Shown one piece after another: positions 44,369 to 53,132 of a DNA stretch of 64,000 nt (within the stretch, counting starts at the first letter, position 1; each line of letters starts with the position of its first letter). The position numbers were made by a program, and so were the translations under genes. Origin of the DNA: Mobiluncus sp963511525 (GTDB lineage: Bacteria > Actinomycetota > Actinomycetes > Actinomycetales > Actinomycetaceae); assembly GCF_963511525.1 (NCBI RefSeq), contig NZ_CAUPIY010000007.1:62001-126000 (forward strand). The letters are read 5' to 3'. Under the pieces are notes generated by a model that was given only the letters and a program-made list of their open reading frames with translations, was not told where the DNA came from and made no database searches.

Positions 44369-46957
44369 ATGACTGTCGAGAAGAAGGGGACGACACCGAC
44401 ATTTGCTCCCACTGACGTGGTCGCGGAGGAACCGAAACTCGACCCACACCACTTGGGACCCACTATTACAGAATCCGGGGTCGCCTTTTCCGTTTATTCT
44501 CACCAAGCCACGGCGGTAGAGGTGTGCCTGTTCGACTCTCCGGACGAAAACGGGCGCTACCAGTCCGAACGCCGGATTCGACTGCGCGGACCGTTCCGCG
44601 GGATTTGGCACGGCAACATTCGTGGCGTACGTCCCGGTCAGGTATACGGATATCGGGCTTATGGGCCGTGGGATCCCGACGCGGGAGTGTTCTATAACCC
44701 GCAAAAGGTTCTGCTCGACCCCTACGCGAAAGCGATTACGCAGCCCCCCGTTCTCAGCCCCCAGCTTTACGCCCATCAGGTCGATGCCGAGCTAAAGCCC
44801 GTGACTCGCGAACTCACTATGGATCCGTTGGATTCCGCGGACTACAACGCACTGTCGGTCGTGGTGAACACGCATTCTTTCCCGGTAGCGGATCGGCCGC
44901 GCACGTCTTGGCGGCGCACCGTCATTTATGAAGCGCATGTCAAAGGTTTGACCCGGCAACTGCCCGGAATTCCCCCGGAACTGCAGGGTACCTACGCCGG
45001 TTTGGCGAACCCGGTCACCATTGATTACCTGAAAAACTTGGGCGTGACCGCTATTGAGCTGCTGCCGATTCACGCCAAGATGCCCGAACCGTTTCTGGCG
45101 GAACGTAACCTGAGTAACTATTGGGGCTACTCGACTCTGAGCTATTTCGCGCCCGAACCGACCTACGCGACCGAAGCCGCCCAGCGTCAAGGCCCCCAGG
45201 CCGTCTTGGACGAGGTCCGCGGCATGGTCTCACTGCTACACCAGGCCGGTATCGAGATCCTGTTGGACGTGGTCTATAACCATACCGCCGAGGGTGGCAC
45301 CCTGGGACCGTCTCTCAGCTTGCGTGGCTTGGATCCGCAATGTTACTACGTGTGGAATCACGGCTACCCCAACCAGATGGTAGACTTCACCGGCTGCGGC
45401 AATACGGTCGATTTCACGTCCACCGAGTCGGTGGCGCTGCTGTTGGATTCCCTACGGTATTGGGCCGGAGAAGTCGGGGTGGACGGTTTCCGTTTCGACT
45501 TGGGGGTAACGCTGGGGCGCAACCGTGAACAGTACGCCCTGCGCCATCCTTCTTTTGTGGGCATGGCGACGGACCCGGTTCTGGCTGGCTGCAAACTCAT
45601 TGCCGAGCCGTGGGACATGGGTCCGAACGGGTGGCAAACCGGGAACTTCCCCTCGCCTTTTGCGGACTGGAACGACCGCTACCGCGACGGCATCAGGGGT
45701 TTTTGGCTCACCGATGCGGCGGCGCTGGCCCACGGCCGTCACGCCCACGGCCCGCACGAGCTCGCCACCCGCGTCTCCGGGTCGGCTGACCTGTACGGTT
45801 CCAACATCGCCGAATACAACCGCGGTCCGGGAGCGTCCATCAACTTTGTCGCGGCCCACGACGGCTTTACCCTGGCTGACCTGGTGACTTTCGACCACAA
45901 ACACAACGAAGCCAACCTGGAAGGTAACCGGGACGGGACGAACAACAATAACTCGTGGAACCACGGTCACGAAGGCCACGTGCTGAGTGGCAAAGAACTG
46001 GGGGACGAGGACCTACCCAGCGCTGCCGCGGAAATCGGCCCCGACCCGCAGTCTGGCGAAGGTTTCTCCCGCCGGTTTAGCCGCATGGATCCCACCACAC
46101 CCTTCCACGGCGACCCGCTGAACCGCACCGAGATGGTAAAAGTCGCCACAAACCGGCTGAAAACCTTGCGAAACTTGTGGGGCACCCTGGCGATTAGCTC
46201 CGGCACCCCCATGATTTTGGCGGGGGACGAGTTTGGGAACACACAGAACGGCAACAATAACGCCTATTGCCAGGACGGGCCGATTTCCTGGTTGGATTGG
46301 CGCTGGCAACCCTGGCAAAAGGGACTGTTTGAAACTGCCCGCTACCTGTTGCATTTGCGCGCCGAACACCCGGTCATGCGCCCCGATGAGTTCGCCTCCG
46401 GGATGCCCCAGGCCGGGGATAAGCTCCAAGACCTGTCGTGGTACAACCGCGAAGGCGAACATTTGACCCCCGGCGCCTGGCACGATCCCGCCAACCGCGT
46501 CCTCCAGATGCTACGTTCCGGAGCCCCCTGGGACGACGTGGATTTGCTGGTCATGATTAACGGGACCAATGACGAAGTCCAGATTAACCCCCCGCGGGCG
46601 CGTTCCCGCGTGTTTCGGCTGGTGTGGGATTCCACCTGGCCCGATCCGAGCGCCCGCGAAGGCAGCGCGGGGGAAAAGCTGCAGCTGTTGACCGGTTTAA
46701 ACTCCGCGGCGCCCTCTGCCCGGCATCAAGACACGAACGACCCGGTCGCGCTGTTTGCCGAGGAAGTCGGGGTCACCCCCGGTTCCGGAATCCGTTTGGC
46801 GGAAGTCATTTCCGAGCTGCCCGTGACGGTGCGCGGCATGAGATCCAAGATGGCGCCGTTCTCGATGCGGATTTTCTTTGCCGAAGTGCCGGACAATCCC
46901 TCCGGGGACGAGAAAATCGATTTGCTGAACACCTTGCGCAAAGTCCAAAAGCACTAG
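44369..46957 (+). CDS. glgX: Glycogen debranching enzyme GlgX
   Basis: GlgX hydrolyses alpha-1,6 branches of limit-dextrin-type glycogen. The layout is an N-terminal CBM48 domain (about 25-130), GH13_11 catalytic barrel and C-terminal beta domain. Catalytic residues lie in DGFRFDLGVTLGR (nucleophile Asp) and KLIAEPWDMGPNGWQ (acid/base Glu); the transition-state Asp is in VAAHDGFTLADLV. The long HNEANLEGNRDGTNNNNSWN loop is typical. At 862 residues it is longer than most (700-750); the surplus lies mainly in the C-terminal domain. TAATGT lies seven bases before the ATG and there is no ribosome site, hinting at a leaderless transcript. Confidence 0.95.
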   Translation: MTVEKKGTTPTFAPTDVVAEEPKLDPHHLGPTITESGVAFSVYSHQATAVEVCLFDSPDENGRYQSERRIRLRGPFRGIWHGNIRGVRPGQVYGYRAYGPWDPDAGVFYNPQKVLLDPYAKAITQPPVLSPQLYAHQVDAELKPVTRELTMDPLDSADYNALSVVVNTHSFPVADRPRTSWRRTVIYEAHVKGLTRQLPGIPPELQGTYAGLANPVTIDYLKNLGVTAIELLPIHAKMPEPFLAERNLSNYWGYSTLSYFAPEPTYATEAAQRQGPQAVLDEVRGMVSLLHQAGIEILLDVVYNHTAEGGTLGPSLSLRGLDPQCYYVWNHGYPNQMVDFTGCGNTVDFTSTESVALLLDSLRYWAGEVGVDGFRFDLGVTLGRNREQYALRHPSFVGMATDPVLAGCKLIAEPWDMGPNGWQTGNFPSPFADWNDRYRDGIRGFWLTDAAALAHGRHAHGPHELATRVSGSADLYGSNIAEYNRGPGASINFVAAHDGFTLADLVTFDHKHNEANLEGNRDGTNNNNSWNHGHEGHVLSGKELGDEDLPSAAAEIGPDPQSGEGFSRRFSRMDPTTPFHGDPLNRTEMVKVATNRLKTLRNLWGTLAISSGTPMILAGDEFGNTQNGNNNAYCQDGPISWLDWRWQPWQKGLFETARYLLHLRAEHPVMRPDEFASGMPQAGDKLQDLSWYNREGEHLTPGAWHDPANRVLQMLRSGAPWDDVDLLVMINGTNDEVQINPPRARSRVFRLVWDSTWPDPSAREGSAGEKLQLLTGLNSAAPSARHQDTNDPVALFAEEVGVTPGSGIRLAEVISELPVTVRGMRSKMAPFSMRIFFAEVPDNPSGDEKIDLLNTLRKVQKH

Positions 46958-47187
46958 GGCGCCGCGTCAGTGCGTTGCGCCGGTGCGTGCCGTGTCGGTG
47001 TGTGGCGCATAAGGCCGTGTGACCTGCGGTGTAGTGGGGTCGCGCGAAAACCAGCGCGGCGGGCGAGCTAACGCAAACGTACGCTCTCAGGGTTAGCGCA
47101 CAAGTGAGGCCGGGTCACCGGTGACGTGGACGGCGAGCCGCCGGACGCGCTCGTGACCCACCCTTGTGAATGCGCCGAAGAATGCGC
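46958..47187. other. Gene-free stretch between convergent glgX and the trpS operon
   Basis: No gene is seen. The stretch is G+C- and GTG-rich, contains the 12-bp palindrome GTCACCGGTGAC and one copy of CTCGTGACC. No clear terminator with a T run is visible. Confidence 0.4.
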
Positions 47188-47517
47188 CTATTCGTCTAAC
47201 AGATAGTCGCGGCGCCCCAGACTTTTGGGATTGGCCTTCGCGGGCGAGGACGGGTAGGGCTTGTTTTCCCCTGCCGCCCCGGGACGCCCTTTGAACTCCC
47301 CGGCCCGGAAAGAATCTTCCCCGACCTCATAAGCCCATTCCAGCAGCATATCCGTCGTCTCATCCACCAGCTCATCGCGGGTTTCCGGGCTCACTGACGC
47401 GCCTTGATTATCCAAGTTGATAATCCACAGGGCGCGCTCCACCATCCGGTCTGCCACGGCCTGGGCATGGTCGCGGCGCCGAATCAGGTCCTCTGGTTTT
47501 TTGTCGTCCGGTTCCAT
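47188..47517 (-). CDS. Hypothetical protein coupled to trpS
   Basis: A 109-residue soluble protein whose ATG shares a base with the trpS stop (TGATG), so translation is probably coupled. The first 70 residues are predicted helical and acidic (RRRDHAQAVADRMVERALWI, PETRDELVDETTDMLLEWA). The C-terminal 40 are Pro/Lys/Gly-rich and probably disordered. No family is recognised. Its fixed linkage to trpS in this genome is the only functional hint. Confidence 0.7.
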   Translation of the reverse strand: MEPDDKKPEDLIRRRDHAQAVADRMVERALWIINLDNQGASVSPETRDELVDETTDMLLEWAYEVGEDSFRAGEFKGRPGAAGENKPYPSSPAKANPKSLGRRDYLLDE

Positions 47518-48656
47518 CACACCCCGTAGTTCATTCCCATAGCGGCTTTCATCTCACGTAGCACGTCGCTGGCTTCATCGCGGACTTTTTCGTTGCCGCG
47601 GGCCAACACGCCCCACAAGTAGCCTTCGTCTTGCATCAGTTCGGCGCGCCGCTGGCGCAGCGGGCGCAAGTGTTCGTTCAGCGCCTGGGTCACCAGGGCT
47701 TTCAGCGCCCCGCCGCCGCCCGCTCCGATTTCCGCAGCGATGTCCTCCGGCGCCTGCCCGGTACACAGCGAGGCAATGAGCAGCAGGTTCGACACTTCGG
47801 GACGATGCACGGGATCGAAAGTAATCTGGCGATCCGAATCGGTCACGGCCTTTTTCAGGATTTTCGCGGTGTCGTCCTCGCTGGCGCGCAGCTCCACCGT
47901 GTTATGCCGCGACTTGCTCATCTTTTGGCCGTCAGTGCCGAGGATCATCGCGCCCTGCCCCAGCAGGCCCTGTGCCATCGGCAACACGCCGCGCCCGGTC
48001 TTCTTGCCGGTCTGCGGGTCGCGCTGCGGGTAACGTTTGTTGAACCGCTTGGCGACCACGCGGGTTTGCTCCAGGTGCGGCAGCTGATCCTGACCCACCG
48101 GCACCAGGTTCGCCTTGGCGCACAGGATGTCCGCGGCCTGATGCACCGGGTAGGTCAGCAGCAGCCCGGACATGGGACGCTCGGCGGCTTCCAACTCGGC
48201 TTTCACGGTCGGGTTGCGGTGCAGCTCCGCCTCGGTCACCAGGGACAGGAAAATGACCAGCATTTCGTGGATGGCCGGAATCTGAGAATGGCAGAAAATC
48301 GTGGATTTTTCGGGGTCAATCCCCGCCGCCAGGTAATCCGCCACCAGGTTCAACACGTATTCGCGCACGTTGCCGAGGTTGTCCCGGTCGGTGATGACCT
48401 GGTAGTCCGCGATGAGCACCGTGGTATCAATGCCCAGGTTCTGCAAATCCACCCGCGTTTTCAAGGTGCCGAAATAGTGCCCGATGTGCAGGAATCCGGT
48501 GGGGCGATCCCCCGTCAGAATGCGGTACTTTCCTACGTTTCCCGCCGCGATGTCGGCTTCAATCGCTTTCGAGGTTTCCTGAGCAGCTTTCAAGGTGGCG
48601 CGGATTTCCGTCTCGCTGGCCGCCAGGTTTTCGTCTTTAGTCGTTTCTTCACTCAC
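47517..48656 (-). CDS. trpS: Tryptophanyl-tRNA synthetase
   Basis: TrpS is the class Ic synthetase for tRNA-Trp. After a charged extension of about 40 residues it shows the class I motifs RPTGFLHIGHYFGTL (HIGH) and GQKMSKSRHN (KMSKS). The tryptophan-pocket region is also present (VLIADYQVITDRDNLGNV, VGQDQLPHLEQTR). The start is GTG at 48656. Length, 379 residues, is longer than the usual 330-350 owing to the N-terminal extension. No leader or T-box was seen upstream; the neighbouring gene is divergent, and only 195 bases separate the two starts. Confidence 0.95.
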   Translation of the reverse strand: MSEETTKDENLAASETEIRATLKAAQETSKAIEADIAAGNVGKYRILTGDRPTGFLHIGHYFGTLKTRVDLQNLGIDTTVLIADYQVITDRDNLGNVREYVLNLVADYLAAGIDPEKSTIFCHSQIPAIHEMLVIFLSLVTEAELHRNPTVKAELEAAERPMSGLLLTYPVHQAADILCAKANLVPVGQDQLPHLEQTRVVAKRFNKRYPQRDPQTGKKTGRGVLPMAQGLLGQGAMILGTDGQKMSKSRHNTVELRASEDDTAKILKKAVTDSDRQITFDPVHRPEVSNLLLIASLCTGQAPEDIAAEIGAGGGGALKALVTQALNEHLRPLRQRRAELMQDEGYLWGVLARGNEKVRDEASDVLREMKAAMGMNYGV

Positions 48657-48851
48657 CGTTTAAGTCTAACCCACCGAAGTCCGATGGCCGTTTCTAAAAT
48701 ACAGGTATGGTATAGTTAATGATGCTTGTAAGAATCCACTCTTCTGAGACGTATTAGGGGTGTAGGAACTTTACTATCCCCTGCGAGATTCAGAAGTTAT
48801 CAATAGGATGAGTTTGGAATTCATCCAACCAACAAGTTAGGAAATACAAAC
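48657..48851 (+). promoter_or_regulatory. Promoter and structured leader of the CWB2 gene
   Basis: TATAGT at 48711-48716 is a candidate -10 box. The transcribed leader would be over 120 bases and contains GGATGA/TCATCC arms (48808-48828) and an AGGGG/CCCCT pair (48758-48782). The ribosome site TTAGGAAA lies ahead of the ATG at 48852. A long structured leader is common for strongly expressed surface-protein genes. Confidence 0.4.
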
Positions 48852-50477
48852 ATGAAGAAGTCTGTTTTGACTTTCGGGGCGGCCGTGGCTGCCCTGTCTA
48901 TGACCGTGCCGATGAGCGCGGTGGCGGCGACTGAAGCTGACCGTTACGCCGGCGCGGATCGCTACAACACCGCCATTTCGGTGGCCAGCGCTTTTGGCAC
49001 CTCTGACGTGGTTTTCCTCTCCCGCGGCGACTCCCAAGCCGATGCGGTCGCCGGCGGCAAACTGCCCGGCGGTCCCCTTCTGCTGGTGAACGATTCGCCC
49101 ACCGTGCAAAAGAACGTGGCCGAAGCCATCGCCAAGTTGAAGGCCACCAAGGTTGTCGTGCTGGGTGGCACCGGTGCGGTCAGCGATGCCGCAGTAAAGG
49201 CGGTCGCTGGGAAAGCTACCGTGACCCGGCTGGCCGGCCCGGACCGTTTTGGGACGGCTGCCGAGATCTCTAAGAACTTGTTCCCCGAGGGCAAGACCAG
49301 CGCCAAGGTTTACTTGGCTAACGGCATGACCCTGGTTGATGCCCTGGTCGGTGGCACCATGACCGATGGCGCTCCGATTCTGTTGACCAACGGCTCCGGT
49401 ACTCTGCCCGCCGCAACCCTGAATGAAATCAAGCGTTTGAAGCCCTCCGAGGTTGTCGCTCTGGGTGGCGAAGGCGCTGTTCTGCCCGCGGAATTGAGCG
49501 CGGCGGCTAGCGCCAACGGTGCTGGCGGTGGTTCTGGATTGAACCCGGATCAGGCGAAGGCTAAGGCTAAGGCTGATTTGGACAAGGCGGCTCGTGAAGC
49601 TCAGATGAAACTCGATGGTTGGTACACCATTGCTGACGGTAAGACTGTTGATGATTTGATGAAGGCTTGCAATAAGATTGACCCTGCCAATAAATCAGCA
49701 ATTACTGCCAGCTTGCCGCGCATTAACCGCACGGATCTGAAATCTACAGCCTGCAATGAAAAGATCTTCAAGGTTGACGGCCAGTCCAGCCTGGACAGTT
49801 CCCAGGTTGCACTGGATCACGCTCAGGCAGTTGAGAAAGACGCCAAGGGCAACCTGGTCATGACCTATAAAGGTTTGAAAGCACTGAAGGACCTGGCTAA
49901 CACCCGGGACGCTGCAGTTAAGGCTCAAAATGACCTGGCCCAAAACGCTACTGATAAGCAAAAGGCTGATGCGAAAACCGCCGTTGATAATGCCACCAAA
50001 GCCATGGGCGGTCTGACCCTAACCGAGGCTCAGGTTGACATAGCCATCGCTTACGCCGATGCTGACGTGAAGAAGGCCATAAATGATGCCAAAGCCGGTC
50101 CGACCGATGCTGCCATCCAGACTTATTTGGGTGGAGCGGGCGCCAAGGCTTCCCGTATCGCTGGTGCGGATCGCTACCAGACCGCCCTGGAAATTGCCAA
50201 GGCGCAGTACCCGAACGGCGCTAAAGCTAAGGCTCTCTACGCCGCTAACGGCACGGCCTCCGCTGATGCGACCGTGGCCGGTTTCCTCGACAACAAGGCC
50301 GAGTTGGCCGGCCCGGTTCTGCTGGTTCAGGCTGGTTCCGCTCCCGCGGCGGTGACCGATTACGCCAAGGCGGCTCGCGCTGCTAATGCTGCTCTGGCAG
50401 GTAAGTTCAAGGGACTGGGCGGCTTCGGCGTAGTCTCTGATTCCCTGGTTGACCAGTTCAAGGACTTGCTGAAGTAA
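48852..50477 (+). CDS. Secreted cell-wall protein with CWB2 repeats and helical insert
   Basis: The 541-residue protein begins with a Sec signal peptide (Lys-rich head, cleavage near AVAAT at about residue 27). Two CWB2 repeats follow (about 28-125 and 125-220; EADRYAGADRYNTAISVA, AGPDRFGTAAEISKN). Next is a Lys/Ala/Asp-rich, mostly helical region (about 230-430, with two cysteines KACNK and TACNE), then a third CWB2 repeat (about 432-541; RIAGADRYQTALEIAKAQ). CWB2 repeats bind wall glycopolymers, so it is probably an S-layer-like or surface protein. Alanine-rich, even codon use and a strong terminator suggest high expression. Helical inserts split the repeats, as in the 12.4-17 kb protein. 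Confidence 0.88.
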   Translation: MKKSVLTFGAAVAALSMTVPMSAVAATEADRYAGADRYNTAISVASAFGTSDVVFLSRGDSQADAVAGGKLPGGPLLLVNDSPTVQKNVAEAIAKLKATKVVVLGGTGAVSDAAVKAVAGKATVTRLAGPDRFGTAAEISKNLFPEGKTSAKVYLANGMTLVDALVGGTMTDGAPILLTNGSGTLPAATLNEIKRLKPSEVVALGGEGAVLPAELSAAASANGAGGGSGLNPDQAKAKAKADLDKAAREAQMKLDGWYTIADGKTVDDLMKACNKIDPANKSAITASLPRINRTDLKSTACNEKIFKVDGQSSLDSSQVALDHAQAVEKDAKGNLVMTYKGLKALKDLANTRDAAVKAQNDLAQNATDKQKADAKTAVDNATKAMGGLTLTEAQVDIAIAYADADVKKAINDAKAGPTDAAIQTYLGGAGAKASRIAGADRYQTALEIAKAQYPNGAKAKALYAANGTASADATVAGFLDNKAELAGPVLLVQAGSAPAAVTDYAKAARAANAALAGKFKGLGGFGVVSDSLVDQFKDLLK

Positions 50478-50495
50478 GTTCTGCTGAGAAGTTTT

Positions 50496-50524
50496 GGGGG
50501 GCGGCTGCGGCCGCCCCCCTTTTC
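50496..50524 (+). terminator. Rho-independent terminator after the CWB2 gene
   Basis: GGGGGGCGGC at 50496-50505 pairs perfectly with GCCGCCCCCC at 50510-50519, loop TGCG, then TTTTC. It lies 19 bases past the stop codon. Confidence 0.95.
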
Positions 50525-50653
50525 TTAACCTCTGTCTGGCTCCCTAAGCCTATCTGCGGCTCCCCGAACCTAGATTGAATCGGCGCCAAGCGACTCACCT
50601 CCGCGCCTCCCCATACTCGTACCTCAGCACATCCCCAAAGCGATCGAAATCCG

Positions 50654-50704
50654 CGATTAAATCGGGGTAGCTGACATATATAACCACCAACCCCGATTTA
50701 ATCG
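50654..50704. repeat. 14-bp perfect inverted repeat in intergenic DNA
   Basis: CGATTAAATCGGGG at 50654-50667 is the exact reverse complement of CCCCGATTTAATCG at 50691-50704, with a 23-base spacer that includes ATATATAA. There is no T run. The 50.5-50.86 kb gap has no gene; it also holds two CGCTCGTGACC copies. Confidence 0.8.
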
Positions 50705-50810
50705 CCAAATAGCAACACCCCACGCTCACAACCCCCCGAAAACCACCACCCCCGCGCTCGTGACCCCGCAAAACCCGCGCTCCGCGCTCGTGACCGGGCT
50801 CTTAAGACAC

Positions 50811-50843
50811 GAAAAACCGGCGTCACCGTAACGGCGACGCCGG
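50811..50843 (-). terminator. Rho-independent terminator after rpmG
   Basis: On the minus strand CCGGCGTC (50836-50843) pairs with GACGCCGG (50817-50824), followed by TTTTTCG. It lies 20 bases after the rpmG stop. Confidence 0.88.
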
Positions 50844-50862
50844 GAAGCTTGTGAAAAACCGC

Positions 50863-51033
50863 TTAGCGGGTTTCCTTATGCGACGTGGACTTCTTGCAGC
50901 GCGGGCAGTACTTGTTCAGCTCCAAGCGATCCGGGGTGTTGCGCCGGTTCTTCTTGGTGATGTAGTTGCGCTCCTTGCATTCAGAGCACGCCAACGTAAT
51001 CTTCGGGCGAATGTCTTTCGATTTTGCAGCCAC
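50863..51033 (-). CDS. rpmG: 50S ribosomal protein L33
   Basis: A 56-residue protein read from GTG at 51033: it begins VAAKSKDIRPKITLACSECK and ends in KKSTSHKETR. Two CxxC pairs (CSEC at about 16-19 and CPRC at about 43-46) mark the zinc-binding (C+) form of L33, and the middle RNYITKKNRRNTPDRLEL is the family core. A terminator follows. tRNA-Met and tRNA-Thr lie upstream on the same strand, a linkage seen in many actinobacteria. GAAAGAAG is the likely ribosome site. Confidence 0.95.
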   Translation of the reverse strand: MAAKSKDIRPKITLACSECKERNYITKKNRRNTPDRLELNKYCPRCKKSTSHKETR

Positions 51034-51086
51034 TGTTCTACTTCTTTCTAATCGCTTATCCCCTGCGGTTACCCGTTTCGGGTTCG

Positions 51087-51160
51087 TAGCGGGGGAGGGA
51101 TTCGAACCCTCGACCTCACGATTATGAGTCGTGCGCTCTCACCAACTGAGCTACCCCGCC
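51087..51160 (-). tRNA. tRNA-Met (CAT)
   Basis: A 74-base cloverleaf. GGCGGGG pairs with CCCCGCT in the acceptor (first pair G-U). The anticodon stem CACGA/TCGTG encloses loop CTCATAA, giving CAT. The normal paired acceptor start suggests an elongator rather than initiator tRNA. A tRNA-Ile with modified CAT is possible. CCA is not encoded. Confidence 0.9.
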
Positions 51161-51197
51161 TCGCTGCTCAGCGGCGCGAACCGTCAAGCGTGAAGCG

Positions 51198-51270
51198 AGC
51201 CCCGGCAGAGAATCGAACTCTGGACCTTCTCCTTACCATGGAGACGCTCTGCCGACTGAGCTACCGGGGC
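51198..51270 (-). tRNA. tRNA-Thr (GGT)
   Basis: A 73-base cloverleaf. The acceptor GCCCCGG pairs with CCGGGGC. The anticodon stem TCTCC/GGAGA with loop ATGGTAA gives anticodon GGT for threonine. CCA is not encoded. Confidence 0.94.
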
Positions 51271-51559
51271 AACGAAAGTTTAGTTTACAGGATTCTGGCG
51301 CTCGTGACAAACTGAACTCGGCAAGCGGCTCGGGCCAGATTTCGGTGGGGTTGTCGGCTAAACCCGTCACGAGTTCGTTGGGTTCGGGCGCACAAGTGAG
51401 TTGCGGAGGTTTCGGTCTTTTTGTGGCGATTTCGGGTGTGTGGTGCTGCGACAATTTTTCTGAGCTGCGCTGCGGCCGTCGTTGTAGTTGCTGCGCTGTT
51501 TTAGCGCTGTTCAGGAACATTACGTCCGGTGAGCGGACAAAAAAGTTAGAATAATCCTC

Positions 51560-52318
51560 ATGAAGCAAGAACCCGACGACGCAACGGCTCCGGATTCCTC
51601 ACACTCGCCGAGCCCAGCGCCAATGCCCGCGCCGGACGCGGCGGCTGCAACGAACGCGACGAAACCGGACCCGACCTCCCTTGTGACCCCGGAGGAACCG
51701 GAAAACCCGGCCGATGCGGACACCCCGGACGCTCGCGCAACCCGGCCCGGCGTCCCCACCCTCGTGCTGCTGATTGTGCTGGCGGTCATCGCGATGGCGG
51801 CGAGCGCGGAACTGGTGCTGTCCGAAATCCAGACGCTGAAACAGCCCACGGCGCATCTCGGATGCGATTTGAATCCGCTGATTGGCTGCTCGGCGTCGCT
51901 GACGACCTGGCAAGCTCACCTGCTGTTCGGCATCCCTAACGCACTGGTCGGAGTCGGTTTGTTCGCCGGTTTGGCAGGCGTGTTCCTGGCTTGGTTCGGC
52001 GGGAGGGTGCCACGCTGGCTGGTGATGCTGATTGAGGCGGGCTTGACCGCAGCGCTGGCGTTGATTGTGTTTTTCCTGCACCAATCCATTTTTGAGTTCA
52101 CGAAGTTGTGCCCGTTCTGTTTTATCGTCTGGATGTGCACAATCGTCCTGTGGGTGCAGCTCGGAGCGGCGCTGATGCGGCTCGGCTGGCTATTTCCTGA
52201 CACCGGGTTCGCCCGCGTTTGGGTGGCGCAACGCTGGCTTATTACCGCGATTATCTTGCTTTTGATAGTCTTGGTGGTAGCAGTGACGCTATCAGACAAA
52301 CTTGTTTACTTATTCTGA
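51560..52318 (+). CDS. Vitamin K epoxide reductase (VKOR) family protein
   Basis: A 252-residue membrane protein. An Asp/Pro/Thr/Ala-rich cytoplasmic head (about 1-60) precedes about five hydrophobic segments. The loop cysteines in GCDLNPLIGC (about 97-113) and the active-site pair CPFC (about 187-190) match bacterial VKOR homologues, which reoxidise a DsbA-like partner using menaquinone, replacing DsbB in actinobacteria. It would support disulfide formation in exported proteins. TAGAAT stands seven bases before the ATG with no ribosome site, so a leaderless transcript is likely. No partner thioredoxin gene lies beside it. Confidence 0.92.
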   Translation: MKQEPDDATAPDSSHSPSPAPMPAPDAAAATNATKPDPTSLVTPEEPENPADADTPDARATRPGVPTLVLLIVLAVIAMAASAELVLSEIQTLKQPTAHLGCDLNPLIGCSASLTTWQAHLLFGIPNALVGVGLFAGLAGVFLAWFGGRVPRWLVMLIEAGLTAALALIVFFLHQSIFEFTKLCPFCFIVWMCTIVLWVQLGAALMRLGWLFPDTGFARVWVAQRWLITAIILLLIVLVVAVTLSDKLVYLF

Positions 52319-52333
52319 CCGAAAGGCGAAGCG

Positions 52334-52957
52334 GTGCGGAGAGAACTAACCGACGAAGAGGAACAATTTTTAGAGACCATCCGCACGATGCTCTTGGCTC
52401 GCCCGCGCGCCGCGGCTGAGGCTAGCCGGGAAAATATGCACCGATTGGCGCGCTTTGCCCAGGCTTTCCTGGCGGCACCGATGTCGCTCAACAGTCTGGT
52501 GGGGCCCGTTTGTCGGACCGGTAATGTTTGCGACTGGCTGGGAGTGTCCCGCCAAGCGATTATGAAAGCGGTGCGGGACGGGCGTCTGCTGGGGTTCCGG
52601 ACTCTGGACCGGAAGTGGGTTTACCCGACTTGGCAGTTTTCCTCTCCCCAGGCTTACGCGAACTGTGTGCGGATGCTGCCGCCGATTGTGGATATTTTGG
52701 ATTCGCGCGGTTTGGATGATTTTGCCCGAGCCAAGTGGTGTTTTGCGCGGAACGCTCTGCTGGCGAAGGTAGCGGCAGGTTCGGAACCGCCCGGTCCGCA
52801 AGCTGAATGGCCTTCGCCCGAGGGCTGGATTCGCAACGCGAAACCGCTGGAAGATTTGATTGACGCCGCCAAGAAAGCAACACCGGCTCCCCCTGATTCC
52901 GGCGAGGATTTGCCGACCCCGCGCCTAGCGGACATCACGCTCACGGATTTAGCTTGA
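52334..52957 (+). CDS. Helix-turn-helix DNA-binding protein, possible MbcA/ParS-like antitoxin relative
   Basis: The 207-residue protein has a helical start (about 1-50) and a helix-turn-helix region, CDWLGVSRQAIMKAVRDGRL (about 66-86), followed by a beta hairpin FRTLDRKWVYPTWQF. Actinobacterial proteins with this excisionase/MerR-like head often end in an Xre/MbcA/ParS toxin-binding domain, and the part around 95-190 could be a divergent copy, but no toxin gene is adjacent. The GTG start follows the VKOR stop by 15 bases, with GAAAGGCG as ribosome site, so the two are probably co-transcribed. Confidence 0.65.
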   Translation: MRRELTDEEEQFLETIRTMLLARPRAAAEASRENMHRLARFAQAFLAAPMSLNSLVGPVCRTGNVCDWLGVSRQAIMKAVRDGRLLGFRTLDRKWVYPTWQFSSPQAYANCVRMLPPIVDILDSRGLDDFARAKWCFARNALLAKVAAGSEPPGPQAEWPSPEGWIRNAKPLEDLIDAAKKATPAPPDSGEDLPTPRLADITLTDLA

Positions 52958-52982
52958 AATCCGCTACACTGTATAGGCGCCC

Positions 52983-53063
52983 GGGCGAGTGGCGGAATTG
53001 GTAGACGCGCAGGATTTAGGTTCCTGTGTCTTTGACGTGGGGGTTCGAGTCCCCTCTCGCCCA
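52983..53063 (+). tRNA. tRNA-Leu (TAG)
   Basis: A class II tRNA with a long variable arm. GGGCGAG pairs with CTCGCCC in the acceptor. The anticodon stem CAGGA/TCCTG with loop TTTAGGT gives anticodon TAG for leucine. CCA is not encoded. Confidence 0.95.
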
Positions 53064-53132
53064 CTACTGTTTGTTACCCGCCGCTTTCGCGGCCTCCAGC
53101 GTATCGCGAGGTCTGGCGGGGCGGGGAGCGTT

